64,000 bases of DNA from CAZKVJ01 sp964556225 (lineage in GTDB: Bacteria > Actinomycetota > Acidimicrobiia > Acidimicrobiales > Ilumatobacteraceae), in the NCBI GenBank assembly GCA_964556225.1, contig CAZKVJ010000006.1, positions 117,512 through 181,511 on the forward strand, written 5' to 3'. The position numbers and the translations under genes were made by a program. Below the pieces are notes generated by a model. It was not told where the DNA came from. It searched no databases and was given only the letters and a program-made list of their open reading frames with translations. Below, one piece after another: positions 17,429 through 26,820 of this stretch. Position 1 is the stretch's first letter. Each line of letters opens with the position of its first letter.

Positions 17429-20400
17429 ATGACACAGCACGCTGACGCCGCTGCGAACGACGTCGTCGAACAGCTGGTGGCGCTGGCGCACGAGCGCCTC
17501 GGCGAGCACGGGCCGCTGGTGGGGGAGTACCTGCGCCGCTACGTCGCCGCCACGGACTCCGACGACCTCGTCCGCCGGCCCGTCGACGACCTCTTCGGTG
17601 CCGCGCTGTGGCACTGGCAGCTCGGCCGGCACCGATCGCCGGGGCAGACCATCGTGCGGGTCCTGTCGCCGGAGGTCGACCGCGACGGATGGTCGTCACC
17701 CCACTCCGTGGTGCTGCTCATCACCGACGACGCGCCGTTCCTCGTGGACTCGGTGCGGATGGTGCTCGAACGGCACGGTCTCGGGATCCACCTGATGATC
17801 CACCCGATGCTCGGCGTGCGCCGCGATCGCGACGGCGTCATCACCGACTTCCCGGCCCGGGGTGGCCACGTCGAGGCCTGGACGCAGATGGAGATCGACC
17901 GCTGCGACGCCGGCCTCATGGCCGAGCTGGAGCGCAGCATCGCAACGGCGATCGCCGACGTCCATCTGGCGGTCGACGATTTCGAGGAGATGAGGGCCCG
18001 CACCACCACCCTTGCCGAGCGGCTCGAGGCCGGCGAGGGCCCCGACTCCGATGCGGCCCACCAGGGTGCCCGGCTGCTGCAGTGGCTGGTCCGCCGCCAC
18101 TTCGTGTTCCTGGGGGCCGCCGACTACGAGTGCCGCAGCGGCCGGCTAAAGCTGCGGTCGGAGTCCGTGCTCGGGCTGGCCCGCAACCCGGCCGAGATCG
18201 ACCCGCCCTTCGTCGACGACGGGGCCCCCGTGGTGGTGGCCCGTGCCGACCGGCGCAGCACGGTCCATCGCGCGTCGCGGCTCACCTGCATCTCGGTGCG
18301 CCGCTTTGACGAGTCCGGGCGGGTGGTCGGCGAGCACCGCCTCGTCGGGCTGTTCTCGGCGCTGGCCTACCGCGAGAGCGTCACCGCCGTTCCGCTGGTT
18401 CGGGAGAAGGTGGCCGAGGTCCTGCGGCGGGCAGATGCCCCGGCCGACAGCCACACCGGGCGGGCCGTGCGCACCGTGCTCGAGTCGTTCCCCCGCGACG
18501 AGCTGTTCGAGATCGACGTCGACGCGCTCTACCCGGTGGTGATGGGCATCGTCGGACTCCAGGAGCGCCAGCTGGTGAGGGCGTTCGTGGTCCACGAGCA
18601 CAACCCTCACTACGCGACGGCGCTCGTCTACCTCCCGCGTCAGCGCTTCACGATCGATGCGGCGGCGCGGGTGGCCGTCGTCGTGCGGCGGGCGTTCGGC
18701 GGCGACCGCGAGGAGCATTCGACGCTGGTCGGCACCAGCGCCCTCGCCCGGGTCACGGTGAGCGTTCGCTGCCCGTCCGCGCCGATCCCCGCGCCTGACC
18801 TCGACGAGGTCGTCCGCCGGATCGACGCGCTCACGACCACCTGGTTCGAGCGGCTCCGTAGCGAGATGGTCGCTCAGCTCGGCGAGGGCGAGGGCTTGGC
18901 GCTGCTCGACAGCATCGGCCAGGACGTCCCGCCGTCGTACACGGCGGTGGTCGAGCCCCGTTCCGCCGTCGGCGACCTGGTCCGCCTGGCGTCGGTCGCT
19001 CGTGCGCCTGGTGAGGGTGCGGCGCTGACCTCGGCCCTCGTGCGCCCGACCGACTCGGCCGACCACGTCCTGCGGTTCCGGGTGTACCGGCGGGGGGCGG
19101 AGATGCCCCTCGCCGACGTGCTCCCGCTGCTCGACCACCTCGGCCTGAGCGCACTCGACGAGCGGCCGTTCCGGTTCGCGGTCGACGGCACCGGGGTCTG
19201 GCTGTACGACATCGGTGTGCGCCTGCCCGACGGGGTGCGCCTCGACGAGCACCGCGATGGCGAGGTCCGGGCCGCGTTCGCCGGTCTGGTCAGCGGCGAG
19301 ATCGAAGCGGACGGGCTCAACCGGCTGGTGCTGGCTGCCGGGCTCACGTGCCGGCAGGTCGACGTGCTGCGGGCCTACGCCAAGTACCTGCGCCAGGTCG
19401 GCTTCCCGTTCCGGCAGGCGACCATCGAGGACACGCTGGTGCGCCTGCCGGGCGTGGCGGCGAACCTGGCCCGGCTCTTCGACACCCGCTTCGACCCCGG
19501 TCTCACCGCCGACCGGGCGGCCACCACCGCCGAGCTGGTGGCCCTGATCGATGCCGAGCTCGACGCCGTGCCGAGCCTGGACGACGACCGCATCGGGCGG
19601 GCCTTCCTCCACCTCGTCATGGCGACCACCCGCACCAATGCGTTCCGCCCGGCCGACGGCGGTGGCCGGCGCCCCGTGCTCGCGTTCAAGCTCGACCCGA
19701 TGCTCGTGGCCGACCTGCCGCTCCCGCGGCCGATGCACGAGATCTGGGTGCACTCCGCGCGGGTGGAGGGGGTGCACCTGCGGGGTGGTCCGGTGGCCCG
19801 CGGCGGCATCCGCTGGAGCGACCGGCGAGACGACTTCCGCACCGAGATCCTCGGACTGCTGAAGGCCCAGATGGTGAAGAACGCTGTCATCGTCCCCACC
19901 GGCGCGAAGGGTGGCTTCGTGGTCAAGCGCCCGCTTGCGGCCGGCGACGCGCTGCGGGCCGAGGTGCTCGAGTGCTACCGGATGTTCATCGCCGGTCTGC
20001 TCGATGTCACCGACAACCTGGTCGCCGGAGCGGTCGTCCCGCCGCCCGATGTCGTGCGCTACGACGGCGACGACCCCTACCTCGTCGTCGCCGCCGACAA
20101 GGGGACCGCCGCGTTCAGTGACGTGGCGAACGAGATCAGCGCCGGGTACGGGTTCTGGCTCGGCGACGCCTTCGCCTCTGGCGGCAGCGCCGGCTACGAC
20201 CACAAGGCGATGGGCATCACGGCCCGAGGCGCGTGGGAGAGCGTGCGCCGCCATGCCCAGACGCTCGGTCTGGATGCCGATCGTGACGCCATCACCGTGG
20301 TGGGGATCGGCGACATGTCCGGCGACGTGTTCGGCAACGGGATGCTGTGCTCGGCGAACCTGCGCCTCGTCGCGGCGTTCGACCACCGGCACATCTTCTT

Positions 20401-22189
20401 GGATCCGGACCCCGATCCCGCCCGAGCGTTCGACGAGCGCCGGCGTCTGTTCGAGCTGCCCCGATCGAGCTGGGCCGACTACGACGTGATCCAGCTCTCG
20501 CCCGGCGGCGCGGTGGTGCCGCGATCGGCCAAGGTGGTGCCGATCTCGGCGCAGGTCCGGGCCCGTCTGGCCATCGAGGCCGACAGCCTCAGTCCGAACG
20601 AGCTCATCTCGGCCATCCTGAGAGCACCCGTCGACCTGCTGTGGAACGGCGGCATCGGGACCTACGTGAAGGCGTCGGACGAGTCGCACGCCGAGGTCGG
20701 CGACCGCGCCAACGATGCCGTGCGCGTCGATGGCGCGCAGCTCCGCTGCCGGATGGTCGGCGAGGGCGGCAACCTCGGTCTCACCCAGCGGGGTCGTGTC
20801 GAGTACGCCCTCGCCGGCGGCCTCGTCTACACCGACGCCATCGACAACTCGGCGGGTGTCGACACGAGCGACCACGAGGTGAACATCAAGATCCTCCTCG
20901 GTGGGCCCGTTGCGGACGGCCGGCTCACGTCCCGGCGGCGCAACGAGCTGCTGGCGTCCATGACGGACGAGGTGGCTGAGCTGGTGCTCGACGACAACCG
21001 GGCCCAGACGCTGGCCCTCGCCATCGCCCGCCGGCAGGCGCTGCCGATGCTGAACGTCCACGCCCGGTACCTCAACCTGCTCGAGGCCGAGGGATGGCTC
21101 GACCGCTCCCTCGAGCATCTGCCCACCGAGGCCCAGCTGGCCGACCGTCAGGCGGCCGGGACCGGGTTGACCACGCCGGAGTTCGCGGTGCTGCTCGCCT
21201 ACACCAAGAACGCCAATGTGGTGGAGGTCGTCAAGAGCGACCTCCCCGACGATCCCTACCTCGTGGCCGACCTGGTCGGCTACTTCCCCCGGGTGCTCCA
21301 AGAGCAGCTCCGCGACGACATCCTCGGCCACCGGCTGCGCCGGGAGATCATCGCGACCACGGTCGGGAACCAGATGGTAAACCTCCAAGGGATCAGCTTC
21401 GACCACCGGATGACCGAGGAGACCGGGCTGGGGGTGCCGGACATCACTCGGGCGTGGGTGGCGGCCCGCGACGTGCTCGGCACCCCCGAGCGCTGGGCGG
21501 CGATCGAGTCGATCGGCGACCACGTCAGCCTCGACGAGCAGATCGACCTCTTCTTGGAGGCGCGGCGTATGACCGAGCGGGTCACGCTGTGGCTCCTGCG
21601 CCGCCAGCGGCCGCCCGTCGACATCGCCCGAACCGTGGCCACCCTGGGCGCGCCGATGCTGCAGCTGGAGGGCGAGCTGCGCAGCGTGCTGGCCGGCGCG
21701 ATGGCCGAGCAGGTCGACCGCATCGCCGACCAGCGTCACCGCGCCGGCGTCCCGCAGGGGCTGGCCAACCGCTCCGCGCTGTGGCCGATCCTGCACATCG
21801 GGCCGGACATGGTCGAGCTGGCCCGGCGCTACGAGCAGTCCGTCACCAGCGTCGCCGCCACCTACTGGGGGTTGTTCGACCGGCTCGACCTGTTCTGGCT
21901 GTGGGAGCGCGTCGGCGCCCTTCCCCGCAACGACCGGTGGGAGACGCAGGCCCGCAGCGCGGTCCGTGACGACCTGCTCGGCGCCCTGGTCGAGCTCACC
22001 GACGGCGCGCTGTCCACCGGGCACCCCCTCGAGGGCTGGCTCGACGCCAACCTGCGCGCCGTCGAGCGGATGCGGGCGACGTTCCGGGAGATCCGTCGTG
22101 GCGGCACCTTCGACCTCACCACGCTGTCGGTCGGGGTCCGCCAGCTGCGCAACCTGGCGCTGTCACACGGTCGCCCGGTCGGGCGCTGA
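17429..22189 (+). CDS. gdhB: large NAD-specific glutamate dehydrogenase
   Basis: Oxidative deamination of glutamate to 2-oxoglutarate with NAD, mainly catabolic. The 1586-residue size marks the 180-kDa GDH class known from Streptomyces and Mycobacterium. The N-terminal half holds the ACT/regulatory segments; the catalytic core starts near residue 790 with RGGIRWSDRRDDFRTEILGL, KAQMVKNAVIVPTGAKGGFVVK (about 810-835) and VVGIGDMSGDVFGNGML for the dinucleotide fold. The open frame extends almost 1.5 kb further upstream but that part overlaps the VIT and MFS genes on the other strand and is not coding. gltX and two glutamate-family tRNAs follow. Symbol from the large-GDH naming, moderately sure. 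Confidence 0.93.
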   Translation: MTQHADAAANDVVEQLVALAHERLGEHGPLVGEYLRRYVAATDSDDLVRRPVDDLFGAALWHWQLGRHRSPGQTIVRVLSPEVDRDGWSSPHSVVLLITDDAPFLVDSVRMVLERHGLGIHLMIHPMLGVRRDRDGVITDFPARGGHVEAWTQMEIDRCDAGLMAELERSIATAIADVHLAVDDFEEMRARTTTLAERLEAGEGPDSDAAHQGARLLQWLVRRHFVFLGAADYECRSGRLKLRSESVLGLARNPAEIDPPFVDDGAPVVVARADRRSTVHRASRLTCISVRRFDESGRVVGEHRLVGLFSALAYRESVTAVPLVREKVAEVLRRADAPADSHTGRAVRTVLESFPRDELFEIDVDALYPVVMGIVGLQERQLVRAFVVHEHNPHYATALVYLPRQRFTIDAAARVAVVVRRAFGGDREEHSTLVGTSALARVTVSVRCPSAPIPAPDLDEVVRRIDALTTTWFERLRSEMVAQLGEGEGLALLDSIGQDVPPSYTAVVEPRSAVGDLVRLASVARAPGEGAALTSALVRPTDSADHVLRFRVYRRGAEMPLADVLPLLDHLGLSALDERPFRFAVDGTGVWLYDIGVRLPDGVRLDEHRDGEVRAAFAGLVSGEIEADGLNRLVLAAGLTCRQVDVLRAYAKYLRQVGFPFRQATIEDTLVRLPGVAANLARLFDTRFDPGLTADRAATTAELVALIDAELDAVPSLDDDRIGRAFLHLVMATTRTNAFRPADGGGRRPVLAFKLDPMLVADLPLPRPMHEIWVHSARVEGVHLRGGPVARGGIRWSDRRDDFRTEILGLLKAQMVKNAVIVPTGAKGGFVVKRPLAAGDALRAEVLECYRMFIAGLLDVTDNLVAGAVVPPPDVVRYDGDDPYLVVAADKGTAAFSDVANEISAGYGFWLGDAFASGGSAGYDHKAMGITARGAWESVRRHAQTLGLDADRDAITVVGIGDMSGDVFGNGMLCSANLRLVAAFDHRHIFLDPDPDPARAFDERRRLFELPRSSWADYDVIQLSPGGAVVPRSAKVVPISAQVRARLAIEADSLSPNELISAILRAPVDLLWNGGIGTYVKASDESHAEVGDRANDAVRVDGAQLRCRMVGEGGNLGLTQRGRVEYALAGGLVYTDAIDNSAGVDTSDHEVNIKILLGGPVADGRLTSRRRNELLASMTDEVAELVLDDNRAQTLALAIARRQALPMLNVHARYLNLLEAEGWLDRSLEHLPTEAQLADRQAAGTGLTTPEFAVLLAYTKNANVVEVVKSDLPDDPYLVADLVGYFPRVLQEQLRDDILGHRLRREIIATTVGNQMVNLQGISFDHRMTEETGLGVPDITRAWVAARDVLGTPERWAAIESIGDHVSLDEQIDLFLEARRMTERVTLWLLRRQRPPVDIARTVATLGAPMLQLEGELRSVLAGAMAEQVDRIADQRHRAGVPQGLANRSALWPILHIGPDMVELARRYEQSVTSVAATYWGLFDRLDLFWLWERVGALPRNDRWETQARSAVRDDLLGALVELTDGALSTGHPLEGWLDANLRAVERMRATFREIRRGGTFDLTTLSVGVRQLRNLALSHGRPVGR

Positions 22190-22198
22190 CCACACCGG

Positions 22199-22204
22199 TA
22201 GCCT
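22199..22204 (+). promoter_or_regulatory. leaderless -10 element of gltX
   Basis: TAGCCT, 9 nt, then the ATG at 22214. It lies 10 nt after the glutamate dehydrogenase stop, so gltX has its own promoter. Confidence 0.6.
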
Positions 22205-22213
22205 GATCGGGCC

Positions 22214-23635
22214 ATGCCCACGAGCACCGCCCGGTTCCGCTTCGCGCCCTCGCCCACGGGCATGTTCCACGTCGGCGGCGCTCGCACGGCGCTCTACAAC
22301 TGGGCGCTGGCGCAGCGTCTCGATGCCACGTTCGTGCTGCGCATCGAGGACACCGACGAGGCCCGCAACCACCCCGAGTGGACCCAGGGGATCCTCGACT
22401 CGCTGGCGTGGATCGGCATCGGCCCCGACGACGACCACTTCGAAGGGCCCTACTTCCAGTCCGCCAACGCCGCCGCCCACGTCGAGGCGGCGACCCGCCT
22501 GTACGAGGCCGGCCTCGCCTACTACTGCGACCTCACGCCCGAGGAGGTCCAGCAGCGGGCCAAGGCGTGGGGCAAGCCCGGCTACGACGGCTACTCGCGC
22601 GACCGTGGGCTGGGTCCGGGGCCGGGCCGGGTGCTGCGCTTCCGGGTGCCGGAGGGCCGTACCGTGGTCCACGACCTCGTTCGCGGCGGGGTCGAGTTCG
22701 ACCACGAGGCGATCGAGGACTTCGTGCTGCTGCGCGGCAACGGCCAGCCGATGTTCCTTCTCGCCAACGTGGTCGACGACATAGCCCAGCGGATCACGCA
22801 CGTGGTGCGGGCCGAGGAGCACCTGCCGAACACCCCGAAGCAGCAGATGCTGTGGCGGGCGCTCGGCCACGAGCCGCCCGCGTGGGCACACGTGCCCGTG
22901 CTCGTCAACGAGGCCCGCAAGAAGCTGTCGAAGCGTCGCGACAAGGTGGCGCTCGAGCAGTACCGCACGGAGGGCTACCTCGCCTCGGCGATGGTCAACT
23001 ACCTGATGACGCTCGGATGGGCGCCGGCCGGCGACACCGAGATCGTGCCGTGGTCCACGGTGGTGGACCAGTTCCGCCTCGAGGACGTGAACCACTCACC
23101 GGCCTACTTCGACCTGAAGAAGCTGGCGGCGTTCAACGGCGAGCACATCCGGATGCTGAGCGTCGACGAGTTCGTCGATGCCTGCCGGCCCTGGGTCACC
23201 GGGCCGTCCGCTCCGTGGCCGCCCGAGCGCTACGACGATGCGGTGTTCCGCGAGCTGGCGCCGCTGCTGCAGACGCGGGTGGTCACGCTGGCCGAGGTCC
23301 CCGCGCTGGTCGACTTCGTGTTCCTCGCCGACCCGCCCGACGACGAGGCGTCGTGGTCGAAGGCGATGAGCGCCGACTGGGCGGCCGAGGTGCTGCGCGA
23401 GACGATCGACGCGTACACCGGGGTGCCGTGGGAGCCCGACGCGCTGAAGGTGGCGCTCGAGGAGGTCGGCGCCCGCCACGAGCTCAAGCTCGGCAAGGTC
23501 CAGGCGCCGGTGCGGGTCGCGGTGACGGGGCGAACGGTCGGGCCGCCGCTGTTCGAGTCGCTCGCCGTGCTGGGCCGCGACGAGACGTTGCGGCGTCTGG
23601 GTCGGGCGCTCGGGCTGGCGGGGGCCGCCGGGTGA
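22214..23635 (+). CDS. gltX: glutamyl-tRNA synthetase
   Basis: Charges tRNA-Glu and, in bacteria that use GatCAB, also mischarges tRNA-Gln. The 473-residue class I synthetase has [18 protein letters not shown] (HIGH motif as HVGG), [14 protein letters not shown], and [10 protein letters not shown] (KMSKS motif as KLSKR), followed by the anticodon-binding helical domain. The likely non-discriminating role is family knowledge for actinobacteria, not visible here. Both tRNA substrates lie less than 1 kb downstream. The stop overlaps the next gene's GTG by GTGA. Confidence 0.96.
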   Translation: MPTSTARFRFAPSPTGMFHVGGARTALYNWALAQRLDATFVLRIEDTDEARNHPEWTQGILDSLAWIGIGPDDDHFEGPYFQSANAAAHVEAATRLYEAGLAYYCDLTPEEVQQRAKAWGKPGYDGYSRDRGLGPGPGRVLRFRVPEGRTVVHDLVRGGVEFDHEAIEDFVLLRGNGQPMFLLANVVDDIAQRITHVVRAEEHLPNTPKQQMLWRALGHEPPAWAHVPVLVNEARKKLSKRRDKVALEQYRTEGYLASAMVNYLMTLGWAPAGDTEIVPWSTVVDQFRLEDVNHSPAYFDLKKLAAFNGEHIRMLSVDEFVDACRPWVTGPSAPWPPERYDDAVFRELAPLLQTRVVTLAEVPALVDFVFLADPPDDEASWSKAMSADWAAEVLRETIDAYTGVPWEPDALKVALEEVGARHELKLGKVQAPVRVAVTGRTVGPPLFESLAVLGRDETLRRLGRALGLAGAAG

Positions 23636-24261
23636 GCGAGGCGACCCTGCGGTGGGCGAGGCGACTCGCCATCGCCGCTGGGGTGGTGGCGCTCCTGTTC
23701 GGGGCCTACTACCTCGTGACGCTCTACCAGGTCTGGGCGACGGGCCGTACGGACCAGGCCCGCCCGGTCGATGCGATCGTGGTGCTCGGCGCCGCCCAGT
23801 ACGACGGCACCCCGTCGCCGCAGCTGCAGGCCCGCCTGGACCACGCGCTCGAGCTGTACCGGGCCGGCCACGCCCCGCTCATCGTGGTCACCGGTGGGAA
23901 CCAGCCCGGGGACCGGTTCACCGAGGCCGAGGCGTCGGCGGCGTACCTGGTGGAGCGGGGAGTGCCGGACGATGCGATCCTCCAGGAGGGCGAGGGGGCC
24001 AGCACCTGGGAATCGCTCGACGGCGTGGCCGGGCTGCTCGAGCCGCTGGGCCTGCACGAGGTGCTGCTGGTGAGCGACCCGTTCCACCTGCTGCGCTCGC
24101 GGCTCATCGCCGAGGAGGTCGGCCTGAGGGCCTACACCTCGCCGTCGTCGGGCGGCCCGGTGCGAGGAGCGGAGAACGTGGTGAAGCACCTCAAGGAGGC
24201 GGCGGGGATCTCGCTCGGGCGGATCATCGGCTTCGAGCGCCTCTGGGGCATCACCGGCTGA
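23632..24261 (+). CDS. YdcF/DUF218-family membrane-anchored protein
   Basis: A 209-residue protein with one N-terminal membrane helix ([22 protein letters not shown]) and an extracytoplasmic or cytoplasmic DUF218 domain: [64 protein letters not shown]. Related SanA/ElyC/YdcF proteins affect envelope integrity; the biochemical role is unknown. GTG start overlaps the gltX stop (GTGA), so it is translationally coupled to gltX. The tRNA-Gln promoter follows 30 nt after its end. Confidence 0.82.
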   Translation: MSEATLRWARRLAIAAGVVALLFGAYYLVTLYQVWATGRTDQARPVDAIVVLGAAQYDGTPSPQLQARLDHALELYRAGHAPLIVVTGGNQPGDRFTEAEASAAYLVERGVPDDAILQEGEGASTWESLDGVAGLLEPLGLHEVLLVSDPFHLLRSRLIAEEVGLRAYTSPSSGGPVRGAENVVKHLKEAAGISLGRIIGFERLWGITG

Positions 24262-24290
24262 CGCAGGTGCGGGGGCACCGGGCCCGTCGC

Positions 24291-24296
24291 TACACT
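24291..24296 (+). promoter_or_regulatory. -10 element of tRNA-Gln
   Basis: TACACT lies 32 nt before the tRNA 5' end, giving a short 5' leader to be removed by RNase P. Confidence 0.55.
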
Positions 24297-24328
24297 CTCG
24301 GCGCTCCGGTCCGCCGGCGGCCACTTCT

Positions 24329-24400
24329 TGGGGAGTGGTGTAATTGGCAACACAGCAGGTTCTGGTCCTGCCTTTAGGGGTTCGAGTCCTCTCTCCCCAG
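24329..24400 (+). tRNA. tRNA-Gln (anticodon CTG)
   Basis: A 72-nt cloverleaf. Acceptor TGGGGAG pairs with CTCCCCA, the anticodon stem is GCAGG/CCTGC with loop TTCTGGT giving anticodon CTG, and the T loop is TTCGAGT. Discriminator G; no CCA is encoded. It reads CAG codons and sits downstream of gltX. Confidence 0.93.
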
Positions 24401-24406
24401 CTCGCT

Positions 24407-24442
24407 CGCGACACGGCCGGCCTCCGGGCCGGCCGTGTCGCG
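24407..24442 (+). terminator. long hairpin after tRNA-Gln
   Basis: A 16-bp perfect stem (CGCGACACGGCCGGCC and its complement) with a TCCG loop, starting 7 nt after the tRNA. No T run. Likely a terminator or 3' processing boundary. Confidence 0.7.
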
Positions 24443-24458
24443 TCCCCGCACCGGTCGG

Positions 24459-24487
24459 TTGGCCGCCGCGGGGCGCGTTGCTAGAGT
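24459..24487 (+). promoter_or_regulatory. promoter of tRNA-Glu
   Basis: TTGGCC (24459-24464) and TAGAGT (24482-24487) with 17 bp between. The -10 lies 15 nt before the tRNA 5' end. Confidence 0.6.
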
Positions 24488-24502
24488 TGCCCGTCGCCGC
24501 TC

Positions 24503-24578
24503 GGCCCGTTCGTCTAGTGGCCTAGGACACCACCCTCTCAAGGTGGCGGCACGGGTTCGAATCCCGTACGGGCTGCCA
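24503..24578 (+). tRNA. tRNA-Glu (anticodon CTC)
   Basis: A 76-nt cloverleaf with CCA encoded. Acceptor GGCCCGT pairs with ACGGGCT (first pair G-U), anticodon stem CCACC/GGTGG with loop CTCTCAA giving anticodon CTC, T loop TTCGAAT. It reads GAG, the dominant Glu codon in this GC-rich genome. Confidence 0.93.
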
Positions 24579-24584
24579 AGCACT

Positions 24585-24624
24585 CGCGGGAGCCGCTCGC
24601 TGGAGCGGCTCCTGTCGCGTTTTC
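24585..24624 (+). terminator. Rho-independent terminator after tRNA-Glu
   Basis: GGAGCCGCTC and GAGCGGCTCC pair over a GCTG loop, extended by outer CGCG/CGCG, and are followed by TTTTC. Confidence 0.75.
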
Positions 24625-24724
24625 GGTGCGAATCCACGCGTTGAGAGCGGTGATTCGCACGGAGAACGTCGTAGGCGCGGGCCTCGGCGGGCGCGACAAG
24701 GGGACGAAGGTCCTGGTGGGTGGG

Positions 24725-24730
24725 TACGCT
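24725..24730 (+). promoter_or_regulatory. candidate -10 element of the TraR/DksA-type gene
   Basis: TACGCT lies 71 nt before the ATG at 24802. The gene has a good RBS, so a leadered mRNA is expected. The region between the tRNA-Glu terminator and this site shows nothing else. Confidence 0.4.
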
Positions 24731-24801
24731 CGCCCTTCACCACCTGCCCGACGAGGTGGACGATGTGAACGGCGTCGTGGATGTCCGGCGCGGAGGGTGT
24801 C

Positions 24802-25137
24802 ATGGAACGGTCCGAAGCAGTTGAGCTGCTGAGCGGCGAGCGAGCACGGCTCGAACGTGAGCTCAGCGAGGTGCGGGGCGGCATGGCTCGCGACGCGGCT
24901 GCGTACGACGAGCGTGAAGCCAACATCGGCCCGCCGGCCGACCGAGCCGACGGTGTCATCGAACGCAGCATCGACGTCGTGGTCGAGGACCAGTTCACCC
25001 GCGAGCTGGCGGAGATCACCCGGGCCCTCGACCGCATCGAGAACGGCACCTACGGCGTGTGCGAGGTGTGCGGCGACTTGATCCCCGACGAGCGGCTCCG
25101 CGCCGTCCCGTGGGCCCGGCGCTGCGTCAAGGACTGA
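24802..25137 (+). CDS. TraR/DksA-family zinc-finger protein
   Basis: A 111-residue protein of the DksA/TraR C4-type family, which binds RNA polymerase or acts as a general regulator in actinobacteria. A long N-terminal coiled coil (VELLSGERARLERELSEVR) is followed by IENGTYGVCEVCGDLIPDERLRAVPWARRC. The finger has only three cysteines: the fourth position of the usual CxxC pair is Asp (ends RRCVKD), as the chain stops there. The ATG at 24802 has GGAGGG 6 nt upstream and is preferred to the ATG at 24781. It converges on the LLM gene. Confidence 0.85.
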   Translation: MERSEAVELLSGERARLERELSEVRGGMARDAAAYDEREANIGPPADRADGVIERSIDVVVEDQFTRELAEITRALDRIENGTYGVCEVCGDLIPDERLRAVPWARRCVKD

Positions 25138-25151
25138 CGCCGCACGCCCGA

Positions 25152-26057
25152 TCAGCGCTGGCGGGGCAGCACCACCGTGGCGAGGTCGGCGAGGTGGTCG
25201 ACCCAGGCCTGCTCCCCGACCGGCTCGCTGACCGGCAGCACGACGAACTTGGTCGTGCCCACGCCCACGAACCGTTCGACGAGGGCCATGAGCGCATCCC
25301 AGCCCTGGGGGACCAGCTCGCTCACGTCGTCGAGGTGGGGTCGCCGGGCAGCGAGCATGGCCAGCAGTGGGTCCGGGACCGGCCCATGCGCATAGGGGAT
25401 CAGCGCGCCGAAGTGCTCCGGGTCGATCGAGCGGCCGTACTCGGCGGCCACCGACTCGATGATCGCACGCCCCCGCTCGGCATCGGCCGGCGTCACGAAG
25501 CTGGGGAGCCACCCGTCGGCGAGACGCCCCACCCGCCTCAGCTCGCTCGGGGCGATCCCACCGAGCCACACGTCGGGCGGCGACTGGAGTGGCTTGGGCT
25601 CGACCCGCAGCCGCTCGTAGGCGAAGCGGGGACCGTGGTGGGTGACCTCGGGCTCGCTCCAGCAGGCCCGCACCACCGCCAAGGCCTCGTCGAACCAGCC
25701 AGCGCGCTCGGATCGCGTGACGCCGAACGCCTGCTGCTCGCCCGGGTCGGCCACGCCGAGCCCGAACGCCGGCAGCAGGCGCCCGTCCGAGAGACGGTCG
25801 AGCGTCGCCAGCTCCTTCGCCAGCACCACGGGGTTCCGGCCTGGCAGCACGAGCACGCTCGTCCCGAGCTTGAGTCGCACCGTCCGAGCGGCGGCGAAGG
25901 ACATCGCCACCACGGGGTCGGGTGCAGCGCCCCCGATGCGCTCGGAGAGCCACAGGCTGTCGAAGCCGAGGCGCTCCATCTCGTCGACGACGTGCAGCAG
26001 CGTCGCATCGTTGAGCGCGGTGCGCACCCCGAGGCCGACGCCGAAGCGGATCTTCAT
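25152..26057 (-). CDS. LLM-class (F420-dependent type) oxidoreductase
   Basis: A 301-residue luciferase-like TIM-barrel enzyme. IRFGVGLGVRTALNDATLLHVVDEMERLGFDSLWLSERIGG, KLGTSVLVLPGRNPVVLAKELATLDRLSDGRL and FGLGVADPGEQQAFG are the family blocks. Actinobacterial members of this type usually use coenzyme F420; FMN is possible. Substrate unknown. Its ATG overlaps the stop of the hydrolase gene upstream (ATGA), so the two are coupled. Confidence 0.88.
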   Translation of the reverse strand: MKIRFGVGLGVRTALNDATLLHVVDEMERLGFDSLWLSERIGGAAPDPVVAMSFAAARTVRLKLGTSVLVLPGRNPVVLAKELATLDRLSDGRLLPAFGLGVADPGEQQAFGVTRSERAGWFDEALAVVRACWSEPEVTHHGPRFAYERLRVEPKPLQSPPDVWLGGIAPSELRRVGRLADGWLPSFVTPADAERGRAIIESVAAEYGRSIDPEHFGALIPYAHGPVPDPLLAMLAARRPHLDDVSELVPQGWDALMALVERFVGVGTTKFVVLPVSEPVGEQAWVDHLADLATVVLPRQR

Positions 26058-26785
26058 CGCCGGGCCAGCGCCTCGATCACCTCGGCCAGCTCGGCGGTGT
26101 GGGTGATCATGGGGGAGTGGTTGCTGTCGAGCTCGACCGTGTGAGCGCAGCGCGCCGCCATCACCCGCTGGTGGGCGGGTGCCACCGCCTCGTCACGCGT
26201 GCAGAGCACGTAGGTCGAATCGATGGTGCGCCGCGGTGACACCGTGACCGGTTGGGTGAACGATGCCATGGCCTGGGCGCTGACCCGGGCGAGGGCGGCG
26301 GCCGCCAGCTCCGGCGATCCGTCGCCGTAGAGCGCCCCCGGCGCGAGGTCCGGGTCGAGGGTGGCGAGGCCGTCGTCACCGATCCGCATGGCCGCGGCCA
26401 GCGCGATGGACGCCGGCGGGAGCGCACCCAAGAGCCCCATCACCGACTCGCCCTCGTCGAGCGCGAACGCCGCGACGTACAGCAGGTGGGCGACGTTGGT
26501 GACGCTTGCCGCGGCCTGGGTGATGACCGCACCGCCGTAGCTGTGGCCGACGAGTACCACGTCGGCGTCGCCGCGCTGGGCCAGCAGCCGCAGGGTCGCC
26601 GCCACCTCCTCGGCGTCGGTGTGGACGTCAGCGAGGGGGCGGGGCGACAGCCCGTGTCCCGGGAGGTCGATGGCGTACGAGGGGACACCGCGGCGCTCGA
26701 GCTCGCACTGGAGGGCAGCCCAGCACCACGCGCCGTGCCAGGCGCCGTGGACGAGGAGCACCGTGCGGGATCCGTCGGTCGTCAT
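26054..26785 (-). CDS. alpha/beta-fold hydrolase (EstC/salicylate-esterase-like)
   Basis: A 243-residue serine hydrolase. VLLVHGAWHGAWCWAALQCELERRG forms the oxyanion region, AIDLPGHGLSPRP the next turn, VGHSYGGAVITQA the nucleophile elbow, and ELDSNHSPMITHTAELAEVI carries the catalytic His. This HGAWHGAWCW subtype includes plant methylesterases, hydroxynitrile lyases and bacterial esterases. ATG at 26785 fits the family start; the long upstream frame covers the next gene and is rejected. It is coupled to the LLM gene by ATGA. Confidence 0.85.
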   Translation of the reverse strand: MTTDGSRTVLLVHGAWHGAWCWAALQCELERRGVPSYAIDLPGHGLSPRPLADVHTDAEEVAATLRLLAQRGDADVVLVGHSYGGAVITQAAASVTNVAHLLYVAAFALDEGESVMGLLGALPPASIALAAAMRIGDDGLATLDPDLAPGALYGDGSPELAAAALARVSAQAMASFTQPVTVSPRRTIDSTYVLCTRDEAVAPAHQRVMAARCAHTVELDSNHSPMITHTAELAEVIEALARR

Positions 26786-26820
26786 GCCGGAATGCTCGCG
26801 CGCCGCCAACGCGCCGGCGG

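Noticed and set aside
18146..22024. A 1292-codon open frame antisense to the glutamate dehydrogenase gene
   Set aside because: It is a shadow of high GC3 on the other strand: its translation is rich in His, Arg, Gly and Asp with no family motif, while the sense frame carries a complete GDH.
24329..24578. A tRNA-Sec (selC) among the tRNA genes
   Set aside because: The two tRNAs have anticodons CTG and CTC and normal acceptor and variable arms. No TCA-anticodon, long-variable-arm tRNA is seen in the window.
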